Below, piece by piece: positions 1 to 11,800 of a stretch of 64,000 bases of DNA (within the stretch, counting starts at the first letter, position 1; every line of letters starts with the position of its first letter). Location: the NCBI GenBank assembly GCA_022695795.1, contig MU404132.1:124001-188000 (forward strand), in the 5' to 3' direction. Both the position numbers and the translations under genes were made by a program. Under the pieces are notes generated by a model. It had not been told where the DNA came from and searched no databases. It saw only the letters and a list, made by a program, of their open reading frames with translations. Origin of the DNA: Biscogniauxia marginata (Eukaryota; Ascomycota; Sordariomycetes; Xylariales; Xylariaceae).

Positions 1-249
1 TTTCCTAATCCGTCCTTCACTTGTGACGTAGTCGCCGTTATCGACGTGCCTCTACATGGCTTGATCCACTTATAATGTAATATACTTAGTTATAATTATA
101 CCTTTTTAAAAAAGTAAATATTAATAAATTATTAAAATAAATATAATTATATATAATTATTATATAAATAAATAATTTAATTAAAAAATCGAAAAAGTTA
201 AAATTAAAATTAAAAAAAACTTATTTTATTATTATTATTTAATTATATA
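1..249. other. AT-rich left flank without a gene
   Basis: The first 70 bases have balanced composition. From about 70 the sequence becomes almost pure A/T with scattered CG, as in RIP-mutated repeat DNA. No ORF or RNA gene is visible. The TA at 248-249 is the target dinucleotide of the DNA transposon that starts at 250. Confidence 0.6.
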
Positions 250-293
250 ACGTGTTTTATAAGTAAATAAGTTATATAAACGAATAAACTAGT

Positions 294-697
294 TATAACG
301 AACCTCCTTGTGTGTTTCTAGTCAGCTGACTTCACAGGTGAGTACGTACCGGGTTTTCTTGGTTTGAAGGTAACAGTGGGTTGAGATTGGTTTAAGTGAT
401 TTACGATGTTATGTTCGTTAGAGAGGTTTCAAGGTACTCTCACTATAGTATTAAAGAGTGATTATAGTCTTAAATTGATAGCTAAAGAATAAATAACTAG
501 ATATATAAGAAATTCTAATTTATTTATACTTGTTCTTTCTTTATATAAAAACTTTTAAATCATTAAATTATTAATTCTTTATTTATGATTTAATGATTTA
601 TTAAATCATTAAATTATAAATTTTTAATTTATAATTTAATGATTTATTTTAGTTCACGTGACCCACACGTAACATAGTATAAAGAAGGTTTATAATA
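294..697 (-). repeat. E2 3' LTR
   Basis: 404 bp, same orientation and length as 14891-15294. The left edge reads tataacgaacc, a RIP-altered version of tgtgacgaacc. It is bordered on the right (698 onward, minus strand reading) by a purine-rich tract, as expected upstream of a 3' LTR. Confidence 0.8.
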
Positions 698-712
698 TTA
701 TTTTTCCTTTTT
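698..712 (-). other. E2 polypurine tract
   Basis: The minus-strand reading is all A and G except for one T, directly upstream of the 3' LTR. Tracts at the same place exist in E1 and E3. It would prime plus-strand synthesis. Confidence 0.5.
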
Positions 713-798
713 AAGAATCTTTGTTTTAAAGATAAAAAAGAGTGTAACTTAATTACTCCTTTTTTGGTTATTAGTGAGTTTTTTATTCTTATTTTAAC

Positions 799-1312
799 AT
801 GTTTTATCGAGTTATAAAGAACCGTAAAGAAATTCCCGAAGTTTTTCGTCGTGCCTAGAAACAGGTTAAAAACAAATTAGCTTTAATGGACGTAGTTATT
901 TTTAAAGGTCGAAAGGAAATGCCTTGTTTTTACTGCGATCGTAACGGGAAGGAATGTATTGCTTTAAACGAATTTAACTGTTATAGTGAGTATATTTGGA
1001 TGAACCGTACTCGATGTGACGTTTTTGGCATTTCTAGGAGTAGTATAACCGAGATCACTAATTAGTTCCAAAAAATCGAAAACGAATTAAAAGAAGCTAA
1101 AACATGTTAAGAGGCTACGATGATTTGTGTTTGTCGCCTTTATACTTAACATCGTTTTTAGTCCGAAAAGTTAAGAAAAATGATTATACGCGGTTTAAAC
1201 TTTATTGAGGAGTAAAAACGTATTAAGCGCGAAGAAAAAAAACAAAAACGTCTTGTTAAAAAATCATAACGTATAGAGGGATTATAACGTTAATTTGAAT
1301 CTTCGTAGGATC
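799..1312 (+). pseudogene. E2 accessory ORF, antisense to pol: Zn2Cys6-like cluster with basic coiled coil
   Basis: Reads left to right from an ATG at 799, opposite to E2 pol, between the pol end and the 3' LTR. The segment starting MPCFYCDRNGKEC has Cys spacing C-x2-C-x6-C-x8-(C)-x2-(C)-x7-C, the spacing of a fungal Zn2Cys6 binuclear cluster. The fourth and fifth Cys are Tyr here, a TGT/TGC-to-TAT/TAC change expected from RIP. A charged helical region rich in Lys, Arg and Glu follows. The frame continues past the E1 insertion into bases from 8830, so its tail overlaps the end of pol tail to tail. Several CAA-to-TAA stops break it. I recognise it as an ORF seen in related fungal retroelements. 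Its function is unknown to me. Confidence 0.6.
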
Positions 1313-1728
1313 TGTTACGGATCTCGTGTTCCCCCCCCCCTCTACGTGCAGGTCACGTGAGCAAAATATGAATTAGTGAATCATGGGTAAATAAAAGTCG
1401 ATTTATTGATTCAAGGTGAATCAGTGAATCATGGGTAGACAAGAAGCGATTCATTAATTTAACAAGTTTATGTGAAAGAAGAACAAGTATAAGTAAATTG
1501 GAGTTTCCTTATGTATCTAGTTATTCATTCTAGTTCCTTAGCTATTAATTTAAGATTATAGTCACTTTTTAATACTATAATGAGAGTACCTTGAAACCTC
1601 TTTAACGAATATAATATTGTGAATCCTTAAATTAATCTCAACCCATTATTACCTTTAAATCAAGAAAACCTAATACGTACTCACTTGTAAAGTCAGCTAA
1701 CTAGGAATACACAAGGAGATTCGTTACA
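1313..1728 (+). repeat. E1 5' LTR
   Basis: 416 bp, TGTTACGG to CGTTACA, matching 8408-8824. It has a run of ten C at about 1330. The U3 part contains two similar units of about 47 bp, each with gaatcatgggta. A TATA-like tataag is at 1488 and the proposed R start agctattaa at 1540-1548. Confidence 0.85.
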
Positions 1729-1730
1729 TT

Positions 1731-1739
1731 TTAATAGCT
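1731..1739 (+). promoter_or_regulatory. E1 self-priming type primer-binding site
   Basis: ttaatagct, two bases after the 5' LTR, complementary over nine bases to agctattaa at 1540-1548 in the LTR. No TGG-start tRNA-type primer site is visible here. The same pairing and two-base gap hold in E2. Confidence 0.5.
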
Positions 1740-1805
1740 CTTTAATTAATGTTTAACATTGGTTTAAGAAGAGGGATTTTCAGTCGAAACAATCTTAAGA
1801 CAAGC

Positions 1806-4800
1806 ATGCCCCCTAAAACCAGAAAGTAACAAGAAAAGAAACAAGTAAAAGAACAACAATTAATAAGCTTTTAAACGAAAGCTTTAAGTCCTTTTACGAT
1901 ATAATTAAAAAGTTTAAAGGAACTAACACAAAAGTCCATTATAATTATAGCTAAAAAAGAGTCACAAGAGGACCTCTTAAAAGATTAACAAAAAAAAGCA
2001 TTTAAGAAAGAAAAAGAAAAGAAGGAAAAAATACCTAAAGAAAAAGACAAATAAGCAAAACAACCCTAACTACCCTTAAACAATAACAACCTTAACAACT
2101 CGGACGACGACGATAATATAACAACTCCCGATATAAAGGGTTTTAAACTAATTACACTTAATAAATATAATAGGTTAAGCGATTTAAAAAGATTTTTAAT
2201 TTAAGCTAGAACCTATTTACGGTTCTATTATAAAACGATTACCACTAAAAAACAAAAGGTTTTCACGGTATTCCAGCTCCTCGCCGAAACCGCCTTAACC
2301 TAGTTTCAACCAGTGTTAAAGAATTATCTAGAGAACAAATCAAACGCCCAAAAAACACGAAAAAAATCTTTAAAAATTATAAGGAGTTTAAAAAACAACT
2401 TAGGTCTATATTCGGCAATTTAATTCTCAAGTAACAAATCGAAGCTCGACTTCATAAATTACAACAAAACAAAAAGGCTTTAAATTACGCTATTAAGTTC
2501 AAAAAACTCGCAAGTTAATTATAATTACTTATTAAAAGCCTATATTACTTGTTTTATTAAGGGTTAAAAAACCATATAAAGAATAAATTATATAAAACAA
2601 ACCTATATAAAGAAAGGAACCTAGGGAAATTTAATAACTACGTTATAATGGCAATTGCTATTAATAACGAGAACTTCGAACGGTACCTTAAAAAGAAAAA
2701 GACGGTATAACGAAAAAGTGGCGACCAGCTTAAAAAAGGAAATCATAGAAGCGGTACTAAAACTAGAAAAGGCACGAGAATAAAGTCAAATCCCATTAAA
2801 ATCAACGTTATTCAAAAAAAACGAAAAAAACGAGATAAATTAACCATTAAATGTTTCAATTATAAAAAAAAAAGACATTATAAAAACGAGTGCCGAAGTC
2901 CTAAGAAATAAGAACTAAGAATAAGAGGGATTCCTTAACTTGAGAAAAGAGTCATCGAAGTAAAGGTTTAATTTAAAAACAATAAAGAAATAAACCAAGT
3001 ATTTATTATTAACACCATTAAGGCAGAAAAAATTAAAGAGGCTTTTACAGAAAAAATTTATGGATTTTATTAAGTTAACCGCAAAGAATGCCTAAAGGAT
3101 AACTACTCGTATTTAAAACATTTTACATTAAAACAAGTTAAATAAAAATATAACGAAAACGAATTACTATATATATGCGATAATTATAAAATAAGATATA
3201 ACTTAGGAATTAAATTAAACCATAGTGATTTACATTAAAGCCACTATAAAAACGATAAATGCGAAACTTATTAAGAGAAAAGCCAACATAATAACTTAAA
3301 TTAAAGGCTTTATATAAATAATAATTATAATATCTATTAGAGCTTAAAGGAATATATATCGTTACATTAAAGCTTTTATATTAATAACGTTTGTTAAGTA
3401 TATAAAAGTTTTAAGAATAAAGCCGGTTATTATTCTTAAGAACTAAAGAGTAACGACATAAAAGAAAATAAGTGCATCTACGATAACACCCCACGATAGC
3501 CACATTACCCTAAAGCATATTATCTTCACTTAAGCTCTAAAAGAAGCTATAAAGCAATGGCTAAAGGTTACATGTGTTATATCTCGATACTATGCGACGT
3601 ACATAACTTACTTAAAGCAGGTTTCAAAAAAGACAAGATTAAGGAAGAATTATGAGAATTATAAAAGGGACTATATTTTCTATAATGGCTTAAAGAACGA
3701 ACTAAATACGATATTAATTTATTCGGCTTTATAAGAAAACACTTAATAAAGTAGCAAGTAAAAACACATGCGATTAAATAAGGCTATAAACGAATCACTA
3801 AAGCATATCTTAAGAAAAGAGGAAAGCTCCCAAAAATCAATATAAACTTAAAAAGAGACATCGAGATATCTTTAATAAGTAGACTTAATAATTACTTTTT
3901 TTATTTAAGAATAATCTAAAACTTCAAAAAATTCTAAGTTAATAAAACGGACTTAGGTTATAAAAGGGCCCTCGAAAAAAAATTAAAGTTTTAATATATA
4001 AGATTTTATATGAAAAATAAACCTTTCACCTTTTATTACGTAAAAAGTAATTAAAGAGATTATTTAAGTAATAATTACTAGAAACACGCTTTTATAAAAG
4101 CCTAAGAATAGAAAGACATCCGGGTTATAATAACTAAAAAAAAAACCAAAAGGGAAGGGATGTGGAAAACTAAAAAACGGCAAAAGCTTTCGCTAATAAG
4201 GTAGCGAGAAGCCATAAATAATAAGTCTTTATATAAAGTCTAGTCGGGACTTAATAACACTATTATAACTAGAGTCGGGTATAATAAAAGGGAGTATAAA
4301 GCCTTAATAAATTCAAAAGTAAATAAAAGCTATATCTTAATAAAGGTAACTTAAAAAGATAGAATATTATAAGTATATAAACAAAATCCGTATAAGTTAT
4401 AAAACTTTAAAAGAAACATATTTAGTTACGAAAATAGTAAAGTGCTAAAAGAAATAATTCCTTTTTTAATAACTATTTAAAAACATTTTAAACAAGTTAT
4501 CCTTAATATTATATATATATTAAATCACGATATAATCTTAAAAATGAATTAACTTAAAAAAAGTAATTTATAAATAAATTTCGAGATAAATATACTTTAT
4601 TAAGATTAAAAACAAGAGGAGTTAACCGCTACAAGTTACGAAATAAGTACCGCAAATAACTCCAAAGAAACGAATATAAAAACGAAATATATCACCTATA
4701 TAATTCGAGTAACTAAACCTAAAAATCCAACGAAGAAAGTACTATGTAAGTACCTCCGTTTCCACAAATTATTCAAAGATAAAACAAAAAAAGAATTATT

Positions 4801-7789
4801 AAAACATAGCTAATAAGACCACTAAATCCACTTTAAAGAAGGAAAACAACTAAAATTATTCTTAGTATATCTTATAAATCAAGAAAAACAAAGAGCACTA
4901 TAAAAAAGAATCCAGGAGGATCTCGATAAAGGATATATTTAAGAATTCGAATCTTCGTCAAGATACCTGGTAATTATGGTACCCAAAATCGATAAAAACG
5001 GGAAACAACGTATCGATAAAAAAAGAAACTTAATATAAAAACGAGTAATTAATTACTAATACCTTAATAAAATAACCAAGAAAAACGAGTATTCGTTACT
5101 ACTAATGAAACTTATAAAGGGATAAATTAATAAAGCTTAAATCTTTATAGTATTAAACCTTCGCAATAAATACTATATAATTAAAATAGCTAAGAGATAC
5201 GAATAATATATAGCTTTTCGAACGATATATAGATATTATAAGTATAAAGTTATATTATTTAGACTTATTAACGCATTCACTACATTTTAATATATAATCA
5301 TAATAGTTTTTTGTAAGTTTTTAGATAAATTTGTATTTATTTATTTAAACGATATATTAATTTACTCAGAAAACGAAAAGGAACATAAAAAACATATAAA
5401 GTAAATGTTGGAAACCTTGAAAAAGGCAAACTTACTTATTTATTTAATTAAAAGTAAATAATATATTAAGAAATTAAACTATTTAGGGTTTATAATAAGT
5501 CTAGGAGAAATTCGTATTTAAAAAGGAAAAATAGTAATAATTAAGGATTAATTAAAACCCAAAAATGTTATAAACGTACGCGCATTTCTTAGCTTTATTA
5601 ATTATATTAAATAACTTATCAAAAATTTCAGGCGTATCGCTAAACTATTAATAAAACTAACTACCCTAGCAAAAACAAGAGAGGCTTTCCATTTCATTAA
5701 AAAAGCCAAACAAGCTTTTCAACAGCTAAAGGAAGTCGTAACCAGTGAGGTTATATATAAACTTCCAAATAAAAATAAAAAAAAACAATTAAAAACAAAC
5801 GCCTTAGATTTCGCCATTAAAGTAATCCTAAAGCAATTAAAAAACAATAAGAAATAATACCTAGTCGCGTACTTATCTAAAGCACTATATAGTGCTAAAT
5901 TAAACTATTAGATTTATAATAAGGAATTATTAGTAATTATTAAAGCATTAAAAAAATGGGAACTATAACTTAACAGAACTAAGGAACCTATTAACATTTA
6001 TTTAAACCATAAAAACCTTACATGATTCATAATAACACAAACGCTTAACCAAAGACACAAGTGTTAAATAATTTTCTTGTCTAGATTTAATTTCAGAATC
6101 CAGCACATTAAGAGAAAGGAAAACATTTAAGTAGATCTTTTTAGCAAAAAGGGAGATTATAAATTAAAAATCAATAAAAGAAATGTCTAGATGTTTAAAC
6201 AACAAAATAACAAATTAATTATATTAACTTATATACGAATTAATATAGAAAACTAAAAATAATGTTTCAAGGAAAATTACAATCAAAAAGAAAAACAATT
6301 ATAATCTTAATAAGGATCTAACGATAAACTTCTCTTATATAAAGAAAAGGTATATATATTAAAATAAGTGCAAAACGAATTCGTCAAAGAATTTCATAAA
6401 TATCCTCTACATGGCCACTAAGGGATTTTTAAAACGGTGAAACGACTTCAAAAGGAATTCAATTTTCCAGAAATATAACAAATAATTAAAAGAATTATAA
6501 AGAATTATAATATTTATAATAAAGCTAAAGCATCACGACATAAACCATATAAACTATTACAATTAACCTAAATACTTAACAAAGCATGAAATATAATTAT
6601 ATAGGACTTCGTAATGAAACTTTTAAAGTCAAAAGATCTTATAATAGAAGTACATTATAACAACATATAAATAATTGTTAATAAACTCACGAAATACGCC
6701 TACTTTTTACTATTTAACGAATTAAGCATAGCAAAATAATTAATTTTCAGCTTCTTAAAAAAGTATATTAATAAATATGGATTACTAAAACGCATTATTT
6801 CAAACAAAAACAAACTATTTACATTAAAGTTTTAAACTAGCTTAATAAAACGAATAGGAATTAAGTAAAAGCTATTTACAACGTACCATCTTTAAACAAA
6901 CGAATAAACAAAAAGGCTCAACTAAATACTTAAATAATACCTCAAAAGTTATATTAACTAGCAAATAAACAATTAAATAAAATTATTACTTATGACCCAA
7001 GTCGCATATAATACATTAATTAACGAAGACATAAAGCTATCACCATATAAAGCGGTGTATAACTAAAAAGCAAAAATCTACAAAAAACCGTTCGGACTTA
7101 TAAAAGCATCAAATACCACAATAATAACTTCTTAAATAAAAGTATTATTTAAAAAGATCTAAGTAACATAAATAAAGCTATAAAAAGAACTATAATTCAT
7201 TTAAAAAAGAATAACTAAATACTATAATAAAAAGAAAATTAAGGAACCAATTCTTAAAAAAGGAAACATAATTTATTTACTCCGCTAAAGACAAAGCGTA
7301 ACAATAAAAACGCCCTAAATTAAAACAAAACGACCTAGCAAGAAACTCAAATTTAAGAAATTAAGACCTTATAAAATTAAAAAAGTTATTTCGAAAGTTA
7401 ATTACAAACTCTCGCTACTAAAAAGATCTAAAATACATCTTATATTTCATATTTCGCTTTTAAAACTAATACTAAAAAACACCTCGCCGAAAAAACAATT
7501 AGAATTTAAAAAGAATCTTAATAAGTACGAAATCGAAAAAATACTAAATTCAAGAAAAGTTAACAATTAATTACAATATCTTATTAAATAAAAAAGTTAT
7601 TTACTCGAGGAAAATACTTAAAAACTTCTTAAGCATTTAAAGAACTTAATAAATAAAATTAAGGATTTTCACCGCCAAAATCTAAACCGGTTAAGAAGGC
7701 TTAAATATCGAGATCTTAATCTTGTTAAGGAAAATCAAGGAAGGAAAAAAGGTAGGCCTCGGAAATAAATAAGTTTTATAAAGATTTAA
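1806..7789 (+). pseudogene. E1 gag-pol polyprotein, RIP-destroyed
   Basis: ATG at 1806 (MPPKTRK). Gag carries a CCHC knuckle remnant near 2846-2900 (CFNY for CxxC, then H and C in place). Protease is not clearly seen. Reverse transcriptase covers about 4950-5500, with YLND for YLDD and the following ILIYSEN intact. RNase H follows at about 5750-6150, integrase at about 6370-7250, and a chromodomain near 7520-7700 with a hydrophobic/aromatic pattern and a basic GRPRK tail. CAA-to-TAA stops occur throughout. Two possible stops lie at the end (7766 and 7787). The first aligns with a Gln codon in E2, so the true end is probably 7789. Confidence 0.82.
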
Positions 7790-8330
7790 GTTAACGCTAT
7801 AATCCCTTTATACGTTGCGATTTTTTAATAAGACGTTTTTATTTTTCTTCCTCGCGCTCGACGCGCTTTAATTCTTTAATAGAATTAAAACCTTAAGTAA
7901 TTATTCTTTATAACTTTTTAAACTATAGGCTTTTTTATATCCGGAAACGACGCGCCTTATTTATAGTTATTACCGCCTTACTTATAGCCTCCTTAGTTGC
8001 GACATCCGCCTTTTCCAGGTTCGCCTTAACCTTTTAAAACTGCTTAGTAATTTTAACTACACCTTTACGCGAAATACTAAAAACGTTATAACGAGTACGG
8101 TTTAAACGAATATACTTTAAGTAGCGGTCTAAATCTTTAGAAGCCACATACTCCTTTCCAGAATTTTCATAATAAGAACAAGCTATTTCCTTTTTCCCGT
8201 TTAAAGCGACTAACCTTAAAAAAGCAGCCTTGTTTTTTACTATTTTTTCGGCATGTCGCGAAGTGTTAAAAGTTTCTTTTCAGGTTTTAGTTATGCGGTG
8301 AGATATAATAAAAAAATAAAGCTAAGAAAC
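7750..8330 (-). pseudogene. E1 accessory ORF, antisense to pol: Zn2Cys6-like cluster
   Basis: Located between pol and the 3' LTR on the opposite strand. The translation near 8195 begins CSYYENSGKEY. Positions equivalent to the six cluster Cys keep the spacing x2, x6, x8, x2, x7, but all except the first are Tyr, as RIP would produce. A basic helical region follows, ending in repeated KK and RR pairs. The 3' end converges on and overlaps the pol end. Boundaries are approximate because the start codon is not preserved. Confidence 0.55.
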
Positions 8331-8392
8331 TTAAAAAAGGTAACAAATAAGACTTTTTTAGACCCTCTTTTATCTTTAGGACAAAGATCCTC

Positions 8393-8407
8393 AAAGGGGA
8401 AGAATAA
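8393..8407 (+). other. E1 polypurine tract
   Basis: Purine-rich run (aaggggaagaataa) directly before the 3' LTR. The same motif occurs beside the E3 3' LTR on the minus strand at 48915 onward, which supports the LTR boundary. Confidence 0.6.
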
Positions 8408-8824
8408 TGTTACGGATTTTGTGTTCCCCCCCCCCCTTTACGTGCAAGTCACATAAGCAAAATATGAATTAATAAATCATGGGTAAATAAAAGTTAATTT
8501 ATTAATTTAAGGTGAATTAATAAATCATGGGTAAACAAGAAGCGATTCATTAATTTAACGAGTTTATATGAAAAAAGAACAAGTATAAGTAAATTAGAGT
8601 TTCCTTATGTATCTAGTTATTCATTCTAGTTCTTTAGCTATTAATCTAAAACTATAGTCACTCTTTAATACTATAGTAAGAGTACTTTGAAACCTCTCTA
8701 ACGAACATAACATTGTGAATCCTTGAACCAATCTCAACCCACTGTTACCTTCAAATCAAGAAAACCTAGTACGTACTCACCTGTGAAGTCAGCTGACTAG
8801 GAATACACAGGGAGGTTCGTCACA
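8408..8824 (+). repeat. E1 3' LTR
   Basis: 417 bp, matching 1313-1728, with a longer C run near 8430. It ends GTTCGTCACA at 8824, followed by the target duplication ggatc. Confidence 0.85.
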
Positions 8825-8829
8825 GGATC

Positions 8830-11800
8830 TACTTGCTTTCGAGGCTTACCCTTTTTCTTTCCTTAATCTTTCCCAGTAAAATTAAGACTTCGATATCTAG
8901 GCCCTCTTAGCCGGTCTAGATTTTGGCGGTAAAAATTCTTAATTTTATTTGTTAGGTTTTTTAAATGCTTAAAAGGTTCTTAAGTATTCTTTTTAAGTGA
9001 ATAAACTTCCTACTTAACAAGATATTATAGCTAATTATTAACTTTCTTTAAATTTAATATCTTTTCGACTTCGTATTTATTAAGGTTTTCCTTAAATTTT
9101 AATTGTTTTTTTAGCAAGGCGTTTTTTAGTGCTGGTTTTAAGAGCGAAATATAAAATATAAAATGGATTCTGGATTCCTTTAATAATGCTAGCTTGTAAT
9201 TAACTTTCGAAATAACCTCTTTAATTTTATATAGTTTTAATTTCTTAAATTTAAGTTTTTCGTTAGGTCGTTTTGTTTTGATTTAAGGTGTTTTTAATGT
9301 TGCGTTTTGTCGTTAGCAAAGTAAGTAAATTATATCTCCTTTTTTAAGAATTAGTTCTTTAATTCTTTTTTTATTATAGTACTTTGTTATTTTATCTTAA
9401 ATAAATTGTAATTCTTTTTATAGCTGTTATTATACTACTTAGATCTTTTCGGATAGTACTTCTACTCTCGGGGCTTTTATCTTGATTTTTAGCGCTTTTG
9501 TGAGTTTAATCGGTTGTCTTTAAGCTTCCGCTTTTTATCTGTACACTGCCTCGTATAATAACATCTTCATATTTTCGTTAATCGAAGTGTTATATATTAT
9601 TTGGGTTATTAGTAATAATTTTACTTAGTTGTTTATTTCTTAATTAATATAGCTTTATAAATATTATTTTATTATTTGGTTTAGTTTTTTTATTTATTCG
9701 TTTGTTTAAGGGTAATACGTTATAGATAATTTTTATTTAATTTTTATTCGTTTTATTAAGTTAATCCAAAATTTTAACGTAAATAATTTGTTTTTGTTTA
9801 AAATAACGCGTTTTAGTAATCTATATTTACTAACATATTTTCTTAAGAAACTGAAAACTAATTATTTTATTGTGCTTAATTCGTTGAATAATAAAAAGTA
9901 GGCGTATTTCGTGAGTTTATTAACGATTATTTATATGTTGTTATAAGGTACTTTTATAGTAGGATTTTTTGACTTTGAGAGTTTTACTACGAAGTTTTAT
10001 ATAATTATATTTTATGCTTTGTTAAGTATTTAGGTTAATTATAATAATTTATATGGTTTATATCGTGATGTTTTAACTTTATTATAGATATTATAATTCT
10101 TTATAATTTTTTTGACTGTTTATCGTATTTTTAGAAAGTCGAATTCCTTTTAAAGTCGTTTCACCGTTTTGAAAATCCCTTGGTAACCATGTAAAGGATG
10201 TTCGTGAAATTCTTTAACGAATTCATTCTGTACTTGTTTTAATATATATACTTTTTCCTTATATGAGAGAAGTTTATCGCTGGATCCTTATTAAGATTGT
10301 AATTGTTTTTCTTTTTAATTGTAATTTTCTTTAAACTGTTATTTTTATTTTTTTATGTTAATTCGTATGTAAATTAATATAACTAATTTGTCATTTTGTT
10401 GTTTAAACATTTGGATATTTCTTTTGTTGATTTTTAATTTATAATTTCCTTTTTTGCTAAGAAGATTTGTTTAAATGTTTTTCTTCCCTTTGATGTATTG
10501 AATTTTAAAATTGAATTTAAACAGGAAAATCATTTAACGCTCGTGTCTCTGGTTAAGCGTTTATGTTATTATAAATTATGTAAGGTTTTTGTGGTTTAAA
10601 TAAATATTGATAAGTTCCTTGATTTTGTTAAGTTATAGTTCCTATTTTTTTAATGCTTTAATAACTGCTAATAGTTCCTTGTTATAAATCTAATAATTTA
10701 ATTTAGTACTATGTAGTGCTTTAAATAAATACGCGACTAGGTATTATTTCTTATTGTTTTTTAATTACTCTAGAACTGCTTTAATAGCGAAATCTAAAGC
10801 GTTTATCCTTAATTGTTTCTTTTTATTTTTATTTAGAAGTTTATATATAACCTCACTAGTTATAATTTCCTTTAACTGTTAAAAAGCTTGTTTAACTTTT
10901 TTAGTGAAATGAAAAGCCTTTTTTGTTTTTATTAAGGTAGTTAGTTTCGTTAATGGTTTAGCGATACGCCTAAAATCTTTAATAAATTATTTGATATAAT
11001 TAATAAAACCAAGAAATGCGTATATGTTTATAACATTTTTAGGTTTTAGCTAATTCTTAATTGTTGTTATTTTTCTTTTTTAAATGCGAATTTCTCTTAA
11101 ACTTATTATAAACCTTAAATAATTTAGTTTTTTAATATGTTATTCATTTTTAGTCGAATAAATAAGTAGGTTTATCTTTTCTAGGGCTTTTAATACTTGC
11201 TTTACATGTTTTTTATATTTCTTCTTGTTTTTTAAGTAAATTAATATATTATCTAAATAAACAAATACAAATTTATCTAAAAACTTACGAAGAACTGTCA
11301 TAATTATATGTTAAAATGTAGCGGGTGCGTTAATAAGTCTAAATAGTATAACTTTATATTTATAATGTTTATATATCGTTTAAAAAGCTATATATTGTTC
11401 GTGTCCCTTAGCCATTTTAATTATATAATATTTATCGCGAAGATCTAATACTATAAAGATTTAAGCTTTACTAATTTATCCTCTTATGAGTTTTATTAAT
11501 AATAACGAGTATCCGTTTTTTTTGGTTATTTTATTAAGGTGTTGGTAATTAATCACTCGTCGCCATACTAGGTTTCCTTTTTTATCGACATGTTACTTCT
11601 CGTTTTTATTAACTTTAAGTACTATAATCGCTAGGTATCTTAACGAGAATTTGGATTCTCGAATATATCCTTTATCGAGATCCTTTTAAATTCCCTTTTA
11701 TAATACCCTTTGTTTTTCTTGATTTATAAAATATATTAAGAATAATTTTAGCTGTTTTCCTTCTTTAAAGTATATTTAGTGATCTTATTAGTTATATTTT

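Larger units (their letters stand above)
1313..8824 (+). mobile_element. Ty3/gypsy chromodomain LTR retrotransposon E1, nested in E2
   Basis: A full-length 7.5-kb copy with LTRs at 1313-1728 and 8408-8824 and the 5-bp duplication ggatc at 1308-1312 and 8825-8829. Order: LTR, primer site, gag-pol (+), antisense zinc-cluster ORF (-), purine tract, LTR. It is inserted opposite to E2, within the last codons of E2 pol. It is heavily RIP-mutated; the polymerase box reads YLND in place of YLDD near 5350. E1 must be younger than E2, yet both are dead. Confidence 0.88.

Noticed and set aside
8253..8456. 67-aa open frame at the E1 3' end
   Set aside because: It overlaps the antisense accessory ORF, the purine tract and the LTR; no independent coding signal.
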